Assembly: GCF_030812475.1 (NCBI RefSeq)
Contig: NZ_JAUSSR010000011.1
Span: 62,001-126,000 of the forward strand
DNA: 64,000 nucleotides
Source of the DNA: Pseudomonas lini
Lineage (GTDB): Bacteria > Pseudomonadota > Gammaproteobacteria > Pseudomonadales > Pseudomonadaceae
Reading direction: 5' to 3'
Of this stretch, positions 1 through 9,176 are shown one piece after another. Under the pieces are notes generated by a model, which was not told the origin of the DNA, made no database searches, and saw nothing but the letters and a program-made list of their open reading frames with translations. A program made the position numbers and the translations under genes. How positions within the stretch are numbered: the stretch's first letter is position 1; each line of letters starts with the position of its first letter.

Positions 1-120
1 AGAACGCCCGTGCCGAAACACCGGGTCATAACCGCCCATCGTGCAAACCGGCAAAGCCTACCACATATGGCCCCTGTGGCCGAATGCGCCTGACGCAAGA
101 CATTGCGGCAACGTAATTCA
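1..120. other. left-edge intergenic sequence
   Basis: No coding region can be supported here on either strand. In Pseudomonas dsbC usually follows xerD on the same strand, so this may be the region before dsbC, but no DsbC start is visible. The function is not determined. Confidence 0.35.
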
Positions 121-212
121 TTGTGGGAGCGGGCTTGCTCGCGAAGGCGGCTTGTCAGTTGACATCATCTTCGCCTGACCCACCGCATTCGCGAGCAAGC
201 CCGCTCCCACAA
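121..212. repeat. REP pair (inverted), 3' of xerD
   Basis: Two REP units face each other: GTGGGAGCGGGCTTGCTCGC at the left and its inverse at the right, separated by about 45 bases. The pair lies immediately after the xerD stop codon. It may act as a transcript-end stabiliser or as a non-autonomous mobile unit; no RAYT transposase gene is in the window. Confidence 0.9.
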
Positions 213-221
213 GGGATCAAC

Positions 222-1118
222 TCAGCCGCGCGGGTGGTGTTTGGCATGCAGGTCTTGCAAGCGCGCCCGGGCAACGTGAGTGTAGATCTGGGTGGTCGAC
301 AAATCGCTGTGCCCCAGCAGCATCTGCACGACTCGCAGGTCGGCACCGTGATTGAGCAAGTGCGTGGCGAAGGCGTGGCGCAACGTGTGCGGCGACAGCG
401 ACTTGCCGATTCCGGCGACCTTGGCCTGGTGCTTGATACGGTGCCAGAAGGTCTGGCGGGTCATCTGTTCTCCGCGCTGGCTGGGGAACATGACATCGCT
501 GGGACGCCCACCCAGCAGCTCATTGCGGCCATCGCGCAGGTAGCGTTCGACCCAGACGATCGCCTCTTCGCCCATCGGCACCAGTCGCTCCTTGCTGCCC
601 TTGCCCATCACCCGCAGCACACCCTGGCGCAGGTTGACCTGCTCCAGCGTCAGGCTGATCAGCTCGGTGACTCGCAATCCACAGGCATACAGCACTTCGA
701 GCATGGCGCGGTCACGCTGACCGATGGCTTCGCTCAAGTCCGGTGCCTTGAGCAGCGCCTCCACATCGGCTTCCGACAGGGATTTAGGCAATGGCCTGCC
801 GAGCTGGGGCATATCGACGCGCAAGGTCGGATCGACGGCAATCAGCTTTTCCCGCAATAAATAGCGATAAAACCCACGCACGCCGGAGAGGAATCGTGCC
901 GTTGAACGGGGTTTGTAGTTTTGTTCCAGGCGCCAGGCAAGGTGGTCGAGGATCAATTCGCGGCCAGCGTTGATCAACTCCAGTCCTTTCTCTTGTAACC
1001 AACCGTTGAACAAGGCCAGGTCGCTGCGATAGGCATCGCGGGTGTTGTCGGACAGGCCTTTCTCCAGCCACAGGGCATCAAGGAACTGGTCTATCAGTGG
1101 GTGGTCAATGGCGGGCAT
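222..1118 (-). CDS. xerD: site-specific tyrosine recombinase XerD
   Basis: XerD, with XerC, resolves chromosome dimers at dif during division, under FtsK control. The 298-residue protein has the usual length: an N-terminal SAM-like core-binding domain (about 1-95) and a C-terminal catalytic domain. The catalytic set is visible: Arg149 (GLRVTEL), Lys173, His244 and Arg247 (HTLRHAF), His270 (LLGHSDL) and the nucleophile Tyr279 (IYTHV). It stands alone on the minus strand, with a REP pair directly after its stop. This is a housekeeping recombinase, not an integron or phage integrase, because it is full length, lacks att sites and sits in its usual neighbourhood before rplS. Confidence 0.97.
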   Translation of the reverse strand: MPAIDHPLIDQFLDALWLEKGLSDNTRDAYRSDLALFNGWLQEKGLELINAGRELILDHLAWRLEQNYKPRSTARFLSGVRGFYRYLLREKLIAVDPTLRVDMPQLGRPLPKSLSEADVEALLKAPDLSEAIGQRDRAMLEVLYACGLRVTELISLTLEQVNLRQGVLRVMGKGSKERLVPMGEEAIVWVERYLRDGRNELLGGRPSDVMFPSQRGEQMTRQTFWHRIKHQAKVAGIGKSLSPHTLRHAFATHLLNHGADLRVVQMLLGHSDLSTTQIYTHVARARLQDLHAKHHPRG

Positions 1119-1210
1119 AGAGGCTCAGGTAACTGGAAAACTGACGGCAAGTCTTTCATAGCCGGCCTGGGCTTTACAGCATCAGTTGATGACAGCCGCG
1201 GCTGACAGAT

Positions 1211-1300
1211 CGATTCGCAAGCAAGCCCGCACATTGATCTCGGGTGCACACACATACCGCGCTCACAGGAGATCCAGTGTGGGAGCGGGCTTGCTCGCGA
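1211..1300. repeat. degenerate REP pair upstream of xerD
   Basis: An intact REP unit (GTGGGAGCGGGCTTGCTCGC from 1279) faces a degraded partner around 1213-1231 (GCAAGCAAGCCCGCAC). It lies in the 310-base gap between rplS and xerD, which otherwise holds only the rplS terminator and the presumed xerD promoter. Confidence 0.75.
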
Positions 1301-1378
1301 AAGCCTCAACTCGGTTCCGGATCAGCTAGCAAACCCAGGCGGGCCTGGAACGAAATTCGGGGGTAAATCGCGGGCAAC

Positions 1379-1406
1379 AAAAAAGCAGCCCGTAGGCTGC
1401 TTTTTT
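1379..1406 (-). terminator. rho-independent terminator of the rpsP-rplS operon
   Basis: A perfect 12-bp stem (AAAAAAGCAGCC / GGCTGCTTTTTT) closes on a 4-base loop, 22 bases after the rplS stop. The T/A runs make it functional in either direction. Confidence 0.92.
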
Positions 1407-1428
1407 CTGCATCGGAAGCTGTCTGAAC

Positions 1429-1779
1429 TTAAGACAGTTTTTCCTTGATGCGAGCTGCTTTACCGGACAGGTCACGCAGGTAGTACAGCTTGGCTTTACG
1501 TACGTCACCGCGACGTTTAACGGCCATGCTGTCGATTTGCGGGCTGTAGGTCTGGAAAGTACGCTCTACGCCAACACCGTTGGAGATTTTACGCACGGTG
1601 AAAGCACTGTTTACGCCGCGGTTACGCTTGGCGATAACAACACCTTCGAACGCTTGCAGACGCGAACGGTCGCCTTCCTTCACTTTCACCTGAACGACAA
1701 TGGTGTCGCCCGGGGCAAAGGTAGGGATCTCTTTGGTCATCTGCTCTGCTTCGAGTGCAAGGATGATTTTGTTAGTCAT
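1429..1779 (-). CDS. rplS: 50S ribosomal protein L19
   Basis: L19 lies at the interface of the 30S and 50S subunits. The 116-residue sequence begins MTNKIILALEAEQM and carries the KEGDRSRLQAFEGVVIAKRNRG core and a C-terminal KLYYLRDLSGKAARIKEK segment, both typical of bacterial L19. It is the last gene of rpsP-rimM-trmD-rplS, 45 bases after trmD, and is followed by a strong terminator. A good Shine-Dalgarno (AGGAG) precedes the ATG. Confidence 0.98.
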   Translation of the reverse strand: MTNKIILALEAEQMTKEIPTFAPGDTIVVQVKVKEGDRSRLQAFEGVVIAKRNRGVNSAFTVRKISNGVGVERTFQTYSPQIDSMAVKRRGDVRKAKLYYLRDLSGKAARIKEKLS

Positions 1780-1824
1780 GCTGTGCTCCTAAGGTAAATC
1801 GTCGGATTTACCATCGATACGTTG

Positions 1825-2577
1825 TTAACTATCGTCCCGCTCGCGGATGTATTCCTCGAGCAGCTTCTTCTCTTCTCCAGAAAGCGAGCGGCTTTCCAGA
1901 AGATCGGCGCGTCGTTCAAAGGTCCGACCAAGGGACTGCTGTAAACGCCAACGCCGGATGTGCGCGTGATTGCCACTTAGCAATACGTCGGGAACACGCT
2001 GATCCGCATACACCTCCGGTCGGGTGTAGTGCGGGCAATCCAGCAAACCATCCGTAAAGGAATCTTCCTCGGCGGAGTCCGCATGCCCTAAAGCTCCAGG
2101 CAGCAGTCGTGTAACCGCATCGATCAAGACCATCGCCGGCAGCTCACCGCCAGACAGTACATAGTCGCCAATCGACCACTCTTCATCGACATGAGCTTCA
2201 ATGAAACGCTCGTCAATGCCTTCATAGCGGCCGGCAATCAGGATCAATGCATCCAGATTCGCCAACTCGCGTACCGCCGACTGAGTCAGTTGACGGCCTT
2301 GGGGGGACAGGTAAATCACCTTCGCCGCCTCCCCGGCTGCTGCCTTGGCCTGAACCAGAGCATCTTCCAGGGGCTTGATCTTCATCACCATGCCCGGACC
2401 ACCGCCAAACGGGCGATCGTCCACAGTGTGATGTCGATCCGTCGTGTAGTCTCGCGGATTCCAACAGGTGAGCTGCAACAGCCCCTGTTTCACCGCCCGA
2501 CTGGTGATGCCGTACTCGCTGATGGCGGAGAACATCTCGGGAAACAAACTGATCACTTCTACGCGCAGGTTAGCCAC
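1825..2577 (-). CDS. trmD: tRNA (guanine37-N1)-methyltransferase TrmD
   Basis: TrmD uses S-adenosylmethionine to methylate G37 next to the anticodon and prevents +1 frameshifting. The 250-residue product contains the SPOUT trefoil-knot segments AGRYEGIDERF and SIGDYVLSGGELPA near the middle. The start is taken as GTG at 2577, giving ANLRVEVISLFPEMF as the first strand. An in-frame ATG at 2643 would add 22 unlike residues and run into rimM. Only two bases separate the rimM stop from this GTG, so translation is probably coupled. Confidence 0.95.
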   Translation of the reverse strand: MANLRVEVISLFPEMFSAISEYGITSRAVKQGLLQLTCWNPRDYTTDRHHTVDDRPFGGGPGMVMKIKPLEDALVQAKAAAGEAAKVIYLSPQGRQLTQSAVRELANLDALILIAGRYEGIDERFIEAHVDEEWSIGDYVLSGGELPAMVLIDAVTRLLPGALGHADSAEEDSFTDGLLDCPHYTRPEVYADQRVPDVLLSGNHAHIRRWRLQQSLGRTFERRADLLESRSLSGEEKKLLEEYIRERDDS

Positions 2578-2579
2578 GT

Positions 2580-3116
2580 TCAGAAGTCCGCATCCCATTC
2601 CACCTTCATCTCGCCTGCGGCAAGGTCGACGGCCAACACACATTGCTCCGTATAGGGCAACAGGCGTTCGCGATCATCCAGACTGCCAGCGCAAGGCTTG
2701 ACCACCATGACATCATTGGCGCCGGTTTCCAGAAGATGATCGATTTTCCCGAGCAATTGCCCGAGTTGATCAATGACCTTCAGACCTTCCAGCTGGTACC
2801 AGTAGTACTCGCCGTCGGTCAATTCAGGGAACAGGTTGCGCGGCACGCAGATCTCATAACCGGCCAGAAGACGTGCTTCTTCACGATCATCGAGACCCTT
2901 GAGCTTCGCGACCAGGAATTTGTCATTCCCGCGTCCGCTGACCAGCTCGACCTGCTTGACATTGCCTTCGCGCTTGAGCGTCCAGGTTTTGTACTGCAAC
3001 AGGTTTTCGGTTGGATCAGTAAAGGAATACACCTTCACTTCGCCGCGAACGCCATGAACAGAATAGATTTTGCCAATAACGATCAAATCATCGGCAACAG
3101 CTGGCGTCGCGTTCAT
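2580..3116 (-). CDS. rimM: ribosome maturation factor RimM
   Basis: RimM binds S19 and helps assemble the 3' (head) domain of the 30S subunit. The 178-residue protein has the expected two parts: an N-terminal RimM barrel (DLIVIGKIYSVHGVRGEVKVYSF) and a C-terminal PRC-barrel (EYYWYQLEGLKV to the end). It lies 5 bases after rpsP and 2 bases before trmD in the standard gammaproteobacterial order. Confidence 0.96.
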   Translation of the reverse strand: MNATPAVADDLIVIGKIYSVHGVRGEVKVYSFTDPTENLLQYKTWTLKREGNVKQVELVSGRGNDKFLVAKLKGLDDREEARLLAGYEICVPRNLFPELTDGEYYWYQLEGLKVIDQLGQLLGKIDHLLETGANDVMVVKPCAGSLDDRERLLPYTEQCVLAVDLAAGEMKVEWDADF

Positions 3117-3121
3117 ATTGC

Positions 3122-3373
3122 TCAGGCCGCAGCCTTTGCAGATTCCTTCAACAACTGAGCAACGCGCTCAGAAGGTTGTGCACCAACGCTCAGCCAGTAG
3201 GCTACGCGCTCTTGGTTCACGGACAGACGAACTTCCTGACCACGGGCAACAGGGTTGAAGAAACCAACCTGTTCCTTGTGCGAACCGTCGCGCGGGTTGC
3301 GGCTGTCGGTTACGGTCAAGTGGTAAAACGGGCGCTTTTTGGAGCCGCCAAGGGCAAGACGGATTGTTAGCAT
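3122..3373 (-). CDS. rpsP: 30S ribosomal protein S16
   Basis: S16 is an early-assembling 30S protein. The 83-residue product starts MLTIRLALGGSKKRPFYHL, the strongly conserved S16 opening. It is the first gene of the operon rpsP-rimM-trmD-rplS. A sigma70 promoter is visible about 75-100 bases upstream. Confidence 0.98.
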   Translation of the reverse strand: MLTIRLALGGSKKRPFYHLTVTDSRNPRDGSHKEQVGFFNPVARGQEVRLSVNQERVAYWLSVGAQPSERVAQLLKESAKAAA

Positions 3374-3445
3374 GTGAACATCGTTCCTGTAGTCGGTGCT
3401 GCAAATCTAAAGGCACAGCGGGCATAGGTGCCCGAAAGGCCGCAT

Positions 3446-3473
3446 ATTCTAAGGAATATCCGGACTTTTGCAA
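3446..3473 (-). promoter_or_regulatory. sigma70 promoter of the rpsP operon
   Basis: On the minus strand a -35 TTGCAA (3468-3473) and a -10 TAGAAT (3446-3451) are separated by 16 bases. This would give a leader of about 65 bases before the rpsP ATG. It is the best promoter match in the gap between rpsP and ffh. Confidence 0.65.
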
Positions 3474-3635
3474 ATGTCTTTTTCCGGCGGCCTTCCGGTC
3501 GCCATCAAGATTTGCTATAGAGCCGTCGTTTAAAACGGCCAGTCAGCTCCCGCCAAGTGCGGGTTTGCTGGAGTTCCCACATTTCTGTGGTACTGCGCCG
3601 ACATCTCTGACGGCGCGGATTCTTGTGCCCAGTCT

Positions 3636-3771
3636 CGCCAATAATGCTCCATTTTGGCGAGTGACTGTTGATCTCAGGCACGGCGCCGCGACGAGTCATA
3701 GCTGACTATAGCGAGGAGCGGCAACGCAGCATGAGGTCAACAGGCGCCGCCAACATGGAGCAGTATTGGCG
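3636..3771. repeat. 136-bp imperfect inverted repeat between ffh and rpsP
   Basis: A 24-base unit at 3636-3659 and the inverse of a near-identical unit at 3748-3771 (22 of 24 bases alike) frame the element. Each unit is itself a hairpin with CGCCAA/TTGGCG ends. Partial matching continues inward (TGTTGATCTCA against the inverse TGTTGACCTCA). It begins 11 bases after the ffh stop and is unlike the REP units elsewhere. It could serve as the ffh transcript end or be a small mobile remnant. Together with the rpsP promoter it accounts for most of the 408-base gap. Confidence 0.75.
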
Positions 3772-3781
3772 TGACTGGACA

Positions 3782-5158
<1,377 letters not shown>

Positions 5159-5255
5159 TGCGCGATCCTTTCAGGCCCTGTGTAGACCGGGATAATGGCG
5201 GCCCAGACCGGATTAAACATGTGCTCGGCGAGCCTGCGGCGTGGGCAGGTCGCGG

Positions 5256-5284
5256 ATTATAGCGAAGACTGCGTCTGGCGGACA
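5256..5284 (-). promoter_or_regulatory. candidate ffh promoter
   Basis: A perfect TATAAT (minus strand, 5256-5261) lies about 100 bases upstream of ffh. The -35 at the 17-base spacing (TGTCCG) is weak, so the -10 is the main evidence. Confidence 0.4.
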
Positions 5285-5353
5285 CCTCGCACTTTCGTGC
5301 AGTGTGGGTTCTATGCCAAACTCAGCGCCTTTCGGGCTTGCCTAACAGGATTT

Positions 5354-6166
5354 ATGCTCCCCTTGTCACCCAGTTTGCTCACCACCCTCGCCGCCGCCTG
5401 CTTGTATGCCGCTGCGACCCTCTATCAGGGCACTCGTCTGGCCACCGGCGCCAAGGCCAACAAGCGCCTGCTGGTCACGCTCGGCGTGCTGGCCGTGCTG
5501 GCTCACAGTGCCAGCCTGTTCACCCATCTGTTGACGCCGATCGGCCTGGGCCTGGATTTTTTCAGTGCCGCCAGCCTGATCGCCGCGGCGGTCATTGCCC
5601 TGACGCTGCTGGCCTGCTCGCGGATTCCGGTGGAGAACCTGCTGATATTGCTGTTCCCGCTGGGGCTCGCGACCGTGATCCTCGCGCAGGTTGCCCCCGC
5701 CGGCACGGTGCAGATCATCGACGAGGAGCCGGGCATCCTCGCCCACATCCTGCTGTCGATCCTCGCCTACGGGATGTTCACCATTGCAGTGTTCCAGGCG
5801 TTGCTGTTGCTGGTTCAGGACCATCAACTCAAGCACAAGCACCCGTCCGGACTGATCAAGAACTTCCCGCCGCTGCAGACCATGGAAAGCCTGCTGTTCG
5901 GCTTCCTCTGGGCTGGATGGACCCTGTTGTCGTTGTCGCTGGTCTCCGGCTGGCTGTTCGTCGACAACCTGTTCGCCCAGCACCTGGTACACAAGACCTT
6001 GCTGGCGTGCCTGGCCTGGATCGTCTTCAGCGTGCTGCTCTGGGGCCGCAACCGCCTGGGCTGGCGCGGACACAAGGCCATTCGCTGGACCCTCGCCGGT
6101 TTCTGCCTGCTGATGCTGGCGTACTTCGGCAGCAAGCTGGTCCGCGAATACATCCTGCACATCTGA
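5354..6166 (+). CDS. YpjD/CcsA-like inner-membrane protein (cytochrome c assembly family)
   Basis: A 270-residue polytopic membrane protein of the CcmC/CcsA/HemX superfamily. About eight hydrophobic segments are visible, beginning LLTTLAAACLYAAATLYQ. A tryptophan-containing segment (LWAGWTLLSLSLVSGWLF) and a basic end are typical of the E. coli YpjD group. ATG 5354 is preferred because the residues encoded further upstream are not membrane-like. It lies next to ffh and 12 bases before a CorB-like gene, the same neighbourhood as ypjD-yfjD in E. coli. A role in haem handling or in magnesium export with the CorB partner is possible; the sequence alone does not decide. Confidence 0.85.
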   Translation: MLPLSPSLLTTLAAACLYAAATLYQGTRLATGAKANKRLLVTLGVLAVLAHSASLFTHLLTPIGLGLDFFSAASLIAAAVIALTLLACSRIPVENLLILLFPLGLATVILAQVAPAGTVQIIDEEPGILAHILLSILAYGMFTIAVFQALLLLVQDHQLKHKHPSGLIKNFPPLQTMESLLFGFLWAGWTLLSLSLVSGWLFVDNLFAQHLVHKTLLACLAWIVFSVLLWGRNRLGWRGHKAIRWTLAGFCLLMLAYFGSKLVREYILHI

Positions 6167-6178
6167 CGGGCCGCATTA

Positions 6179-7414
6179 ATGGACGAATTACCCATAGGGC
6201 CGATGCTTGCAGTCATGGCCCTGCTGATTTTATGGTCGGGGTTGTTTACTGCCATCGAAGCGGCACAACAGCACTTGCTGGCCCAGCGCACGGCCTCGCG
6301 CTCCAGTGACAAACCCGTGGCGAAACTGAGTTTCCCGCTGAACAGCCTGATCCTCTGTAACACCCTGTGCCGCGCACTGGTGGTGGTCATCAGCACCTTG
6401 CTGGCGATTTTTGCCTGGGCTGAAAACGGTCCATGGGCCGCTTGCGTCGGGGCCGGCGCGATCCTGCTGGTGTTCGCCGACTACCTGCCACGCACCCTCG
6501 CCGTTCGCTACCCGGACGCGATCCTGGCCCTGGGCAACACCTTGCTCCGCGCCCCTCTGAAAATCATCTACCCGGCCGCCTGGCTGCTCAACGGCATCAG
6601 CCAGTTGCTGATGCGGCCGTTTGCCCGCAGAGCCAAAGTGGTGCAGCAAAGCGAAGACGAGACGCCGGGCGAGCGGCGCGACGATCACGACCAGCCGGTC
6701 TGTCGTCCGCACCCTCTGTCGGGCATCCACGCGCTGGACAACATCACGGTCAACGACATTCTGGTGCCGCGCAGTGACGTCGACGGCATCAACCTCGACG
6801 ACCCCCTTTCGGAGATCATCGAACAACTGCGCCACAACAAACGCACGCGCCTGCCGGTGTTCCACAGCGATATCAACCAGGTCGAAGCGGTGCTCAATAC
6901 CCGGCAGATCCGCCACTTGCTGCCAGATGGCAGCCTGACCATGGAATCGCTGCTGGCGGCCAGTCATGAGCCGTACTTCGTGCCTGAAAGCACCCCGCTG
7001 CAACTGCAACTGCTCAATTTCCACAAGCAGCAGCGACGCCTGGGCATGGTGGTCGACGAGTACGGCGAAGTGCTCGGCATCGTGACCCTGGAAGACATTC
7101 TCGAAGAAATCGTCGGCGAGTTCGAAAGCCAGCACAGCCTGGATAACCCGCATATCCATCCCCAGGCCGATGGGCGCCTGGTCATTGATGGCGCGGCATC
7201 GATTCGCGACCTGAACAAAAGCCTGGGCTGGCACCTGCCCAGTGACGGGCCGAAAACCCTCAACGGCCTGGTCACCGAGGCGCTGGAGACGATTCCCGGG
7301 AGCGCGGTGTGCCTGAAGATCGGGCGGTATCGGCTGGAAATCCTCGAAACCGAAGACAACCGCGTTACGCGAGTGCTGATCTGGCATACCACTTCGGTTC
7401 CAGCCGTCATCTAG
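6179..7414 (+). CDS. CorB/CNNM-type transporter-associated protein (HlyC/CorC family)
   Basis: A 411-residue protein with an N-terminal DUF21/CNNM membrane domain (about 5-150), a tandem CBS pair (about 185-310; VNDILVPRSDVDGI and GMVVDEYGEVLGIVTLEDILEEIVGEF) and a C-terminal CorC_HlyC domain (about 330-400; IDGAASIRDLNKSLGW). The CNNM family is linked to Mg2+/Co2+ efflux, with ATP bound at the CBS module. It lies 12 bases after the YpjD-like gene and is probably co-transcribed with it. The linker around 150-180 is charged and rich in Asp and Arg. Confidence 0.92.
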   Translation: MDELPIGPMLAVMALLILWSGLFTAIEAAQQHLLAQRTASRSSDKPVAKLSFPLNSLILCNTLCRALVVVISTLLAIFAWAENGPWAACVGAGAILLVFADYLPRTLAVRYPDAILALGNTLLRAPLKIIYPAAWLLNGISQLLMRPFARRAKVVQQSEDETPGERRDDHDQPVCRPHPLSGIHALDNITVNDILVPRSDVDGINLDDPLSEIIEQLRHNKRTRLPVFHSDINQVEAVLNTRQIRHLLPDGSLTMESLLAASHEPYFVPESTPLQLQLLNFHKQQRRLGMVVDEYGEVLGIVTLEDILEEIVGEFESQHSLDNPHIHPQADGRLVIDGAASIRDLNKSLGWHLPSDGPKTLNGLVTEALETIPGSAVCLKIGRYRLEILETEDNRVTRVLIWHTTSVPAVI

Positions 7415-7419
7415 AGCCC

Positions 7420-7553
7420 TGTGGCGAGGGAGCTTGCTCCCGCTGGGGGGCGAAGCAGCCCCCCTCACAAACGCCACAAATCATCCTGTCAAACGCGTTC
7501 TGGCCTGTTGCGGCCGCCGCGCGCCCGAGCGGGAGCAAGCTCCCTCGCCACAA
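7420..7553. repeat. REP-type inverted pair after the CorB-like gene
   Basis: GTGGCGAGGGAGCTTGCTCC at 7421 is mirrored by GGGAGCAAGCTCCCTCGCCAC ending at 7552. Each unit contains its own GGGAGC/GCTCCC-type hairpin. This is a different REP subtype (GGCGAGGGAG) from the GTGGGAGCGGG type seen elsewhere in the window. Confidence 0.88.
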
Positions 7554-7577
7554 AAGCCATTGAAAGGCTTTGGCCCC

Positions 7578-7607
7578 TTGTTTGATCGTTAGCCACCTTC
7601 CTATAAT
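7578..7607 (+). promoter_or_regulatory. sigma70 promoter for the MFS transporter
   Basis: A -35 TTGTTT (7578-7583) and a perfect -10 TATAAT (7602-7607) are 18 bases apart. Start of transcription near 7614 would give a leader of about 120 bases. Confidence 0.55.
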
Positions 7608-7732
7608 CGAGCCGCTTACCCAAGCCCCGCCCTACCCCTGTGCTACCCGCACTCTGCGTTAAACCCACATCCCTGGGTGTTCGACCATAATAATTCGCTC
7701 CACTGGAGCACATGACTGTCAGGGATTACCGC

Positions 7733-9049
7733 ATGACAACCAGCACGACTTATAACGACACCACGCCCGCACAACCGACGAACTCCGCCACCCGGGTGGC
7801 CACCGCGAGCTTCATCGGTACCGCCATCGAATTCTACGACTTCTACGTTTATGCCACTGCGGCAGCGCTGGTCATCGGGCCGGTGTTCTTTCCGCAGACC
7901 TCCGGCACCGCGCAGATGCTGTCGGCGTTCCTCACCTTCGGCATCGCGTTCCTTGCCCGACCGCTGGGCTCGGCGCTATTTGGCCACTTCGGTGACCGCA
8001 TCGGGCGCAAATCGACCCTGGTGGCCTCCCTGTTGCTGATGGGCGTGTGCACCACGCTGATCGGTGTGTTGCCAGGCTACGACAGCATCGGGGCCTGGGC
8101 GCCGATCCTGCTGTGCGTGTTGCGCTTCGGCCAAGGCCTTGGGCTAGGTGGCGAATGGGGCGGCGCAGCGCTGCTGGCGACGGAGAACGCACCCAAAGGC
8201 AAGCGCGCCTGGTTCGGCATGTTCCCGCAACTTGGCCCTTCGATCGGTTTTCTTGCGGCCAACGGACTGTTCCTGACCCTCGCCATGACCCTGGACGACG
8301 AACAGTTCCGCTCGTGGGGCTGGCGGATTCCGTTCCTGCTCAGCGCCGCGCTGGTGATGGTCGGCCTGTACGTACGCCTCAAGCTCCACGAAACGCCGGT
8401 GTTCGCCAATGCCATGGCTCGCCAGGAACGGGTGAAGATCCCGCTGGTGGAACTGTTCAGCCAGTACTGGGCGCCCATGCTGTTGGGGGCCGGGTCGATG
8501 GTGGTGTGCTATGCGCTGTTCTACATCTCGACGGTGTTTTCGTTGAGCTACGGCGTGTCGACACTCGGCTACACCCGCGAAACCTTCCTCGCGCTGTTGT
8601 GCTTCGCCGTGCTGTTCATGGCCGCTGCCACGCCGTTGTCGGCCTTGGCCAGTGACCGTTACGGGCGCAAACCGGTGCTGATCATCGGTGGCGTGCTGGC
8701 GGTTCTGTCCGGATTCCTGATGGAACCGCTGTTGACCCAGGGATCGACGTGGAGCGTCGCGCTGTTCCTGTGCATCGAGCTGTTTCTGATGGGTGTGACT
8801 TTCGCGCCGATGGGGGCGTTGCTGCCGGAGCTGTTTCCGACCCACGTGCGTTATACCGGGGCGTCAGCGGCCTACAACCTCGGCGGGATCGTCGGGGCCT
8901 CGGCGGCACCGTTCTTCGCGCAGAAGCTTGTGGCAATGGGAGGGCTGAGTTATGTCGGCGGGTATGTGTCGGGGGCGGCGGTGTTGAGTTTGATTGCGGT
9001 GCTGTGCCTGAAGGAGACGCGTAACAACGATCTGAACAGGGTTGCCTGA
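7733..9049 (+). CDS. MFS transporter, metabolite:H+ symporter type
   Basis: A 438-residue, 12-segment secondary transporter of the metabolite:H+ symporter group (relatives: ShiA, YhjE, KgtP). The opening ASFIGTAIEFYDFYVYATAAALVIGPVFFP and the loop motif GHFGDRIGRKSTL are characteristic, with a second copy SDRYGRKPVLI after segment 7. ATG 7733 is chosen because AGGGA lies 7 bases upstream; ATG 7712 would leave its GGAG only 3 bases away. The substrate cannot be read from sequence. It stands alone and is convergent with purT, with a REP pair between. Confidence 0.88.
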   Translation: MTTSTTYNDTTPAQPTNSATRVATASFIGTAIEFYDFYVYATAAALVIGPVFFPQTSGTAQMLSAFLTFGIAFLARPLGSALFGHFGDRIGRKSTLVASLLLMGVCTTLIGVLPGYDSIGAWAPILLCVLRFGQGLGLGGEWGGAALLATENAPKGKRAWFGMFPQLGPSIGFLAANGLFLTLAMTLDDEQFRSWGWRIPFLLSAALVMVGLYVRLKLHETPVFANAMARQERVKIPLVELFSQYWAPMLLGAGSMVVCYALFYISTVFSLSYGVSTLGYTRETFLALLCFAVLFMAAATPLSALASDRYGRKPVLIIGGVLAVLSGFLMEPLLTQGSTWSVALFLCIELFLMGVTFAPMGALLPELFPTHVRYTGASAAYNLGGIVGASAAPFFAQKLVAMGGLSYVGGYVSGAAVLSLIAVLCLKETRNNDLNRVA

Positions 9050-9058
9050 CAGACCGCC

Positions 9059-9164
9059 ATCGTCGGATCGCCGCCCGAAGCAAGCCCGCTCCCACAGGAT
9101 CTCAGATGTACACAAAATTTGTGATCGACCAAGAACCCTGTGGGAGCGAGCTTGCTCGCGATAG
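9059..9164. repeat. REP pair between the MFS gene and purT
   Basis: An inverted unit GCAAGCCCGCTCCCAC (9080-9095), preceded by CGTCGGATCGCCGCC, faces a unit GTGGGAGCGAGCTTGCTCGC from 9140. It lies between the 3' ends of two convergent genes. The left unit has the CGTCGG extension also seen near 10.56, 49.7 and 58.75 kb. Confidence 0.88.
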
Positions 9165-9176
9165 CCGCGCCTCGGT

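Noticed and set aside
222..1118. XerD considered as an integrase of a mobile element
   Set aside because: It is full length, in its usual neighbourhood before rplS, without adjacent att sites or cargo.
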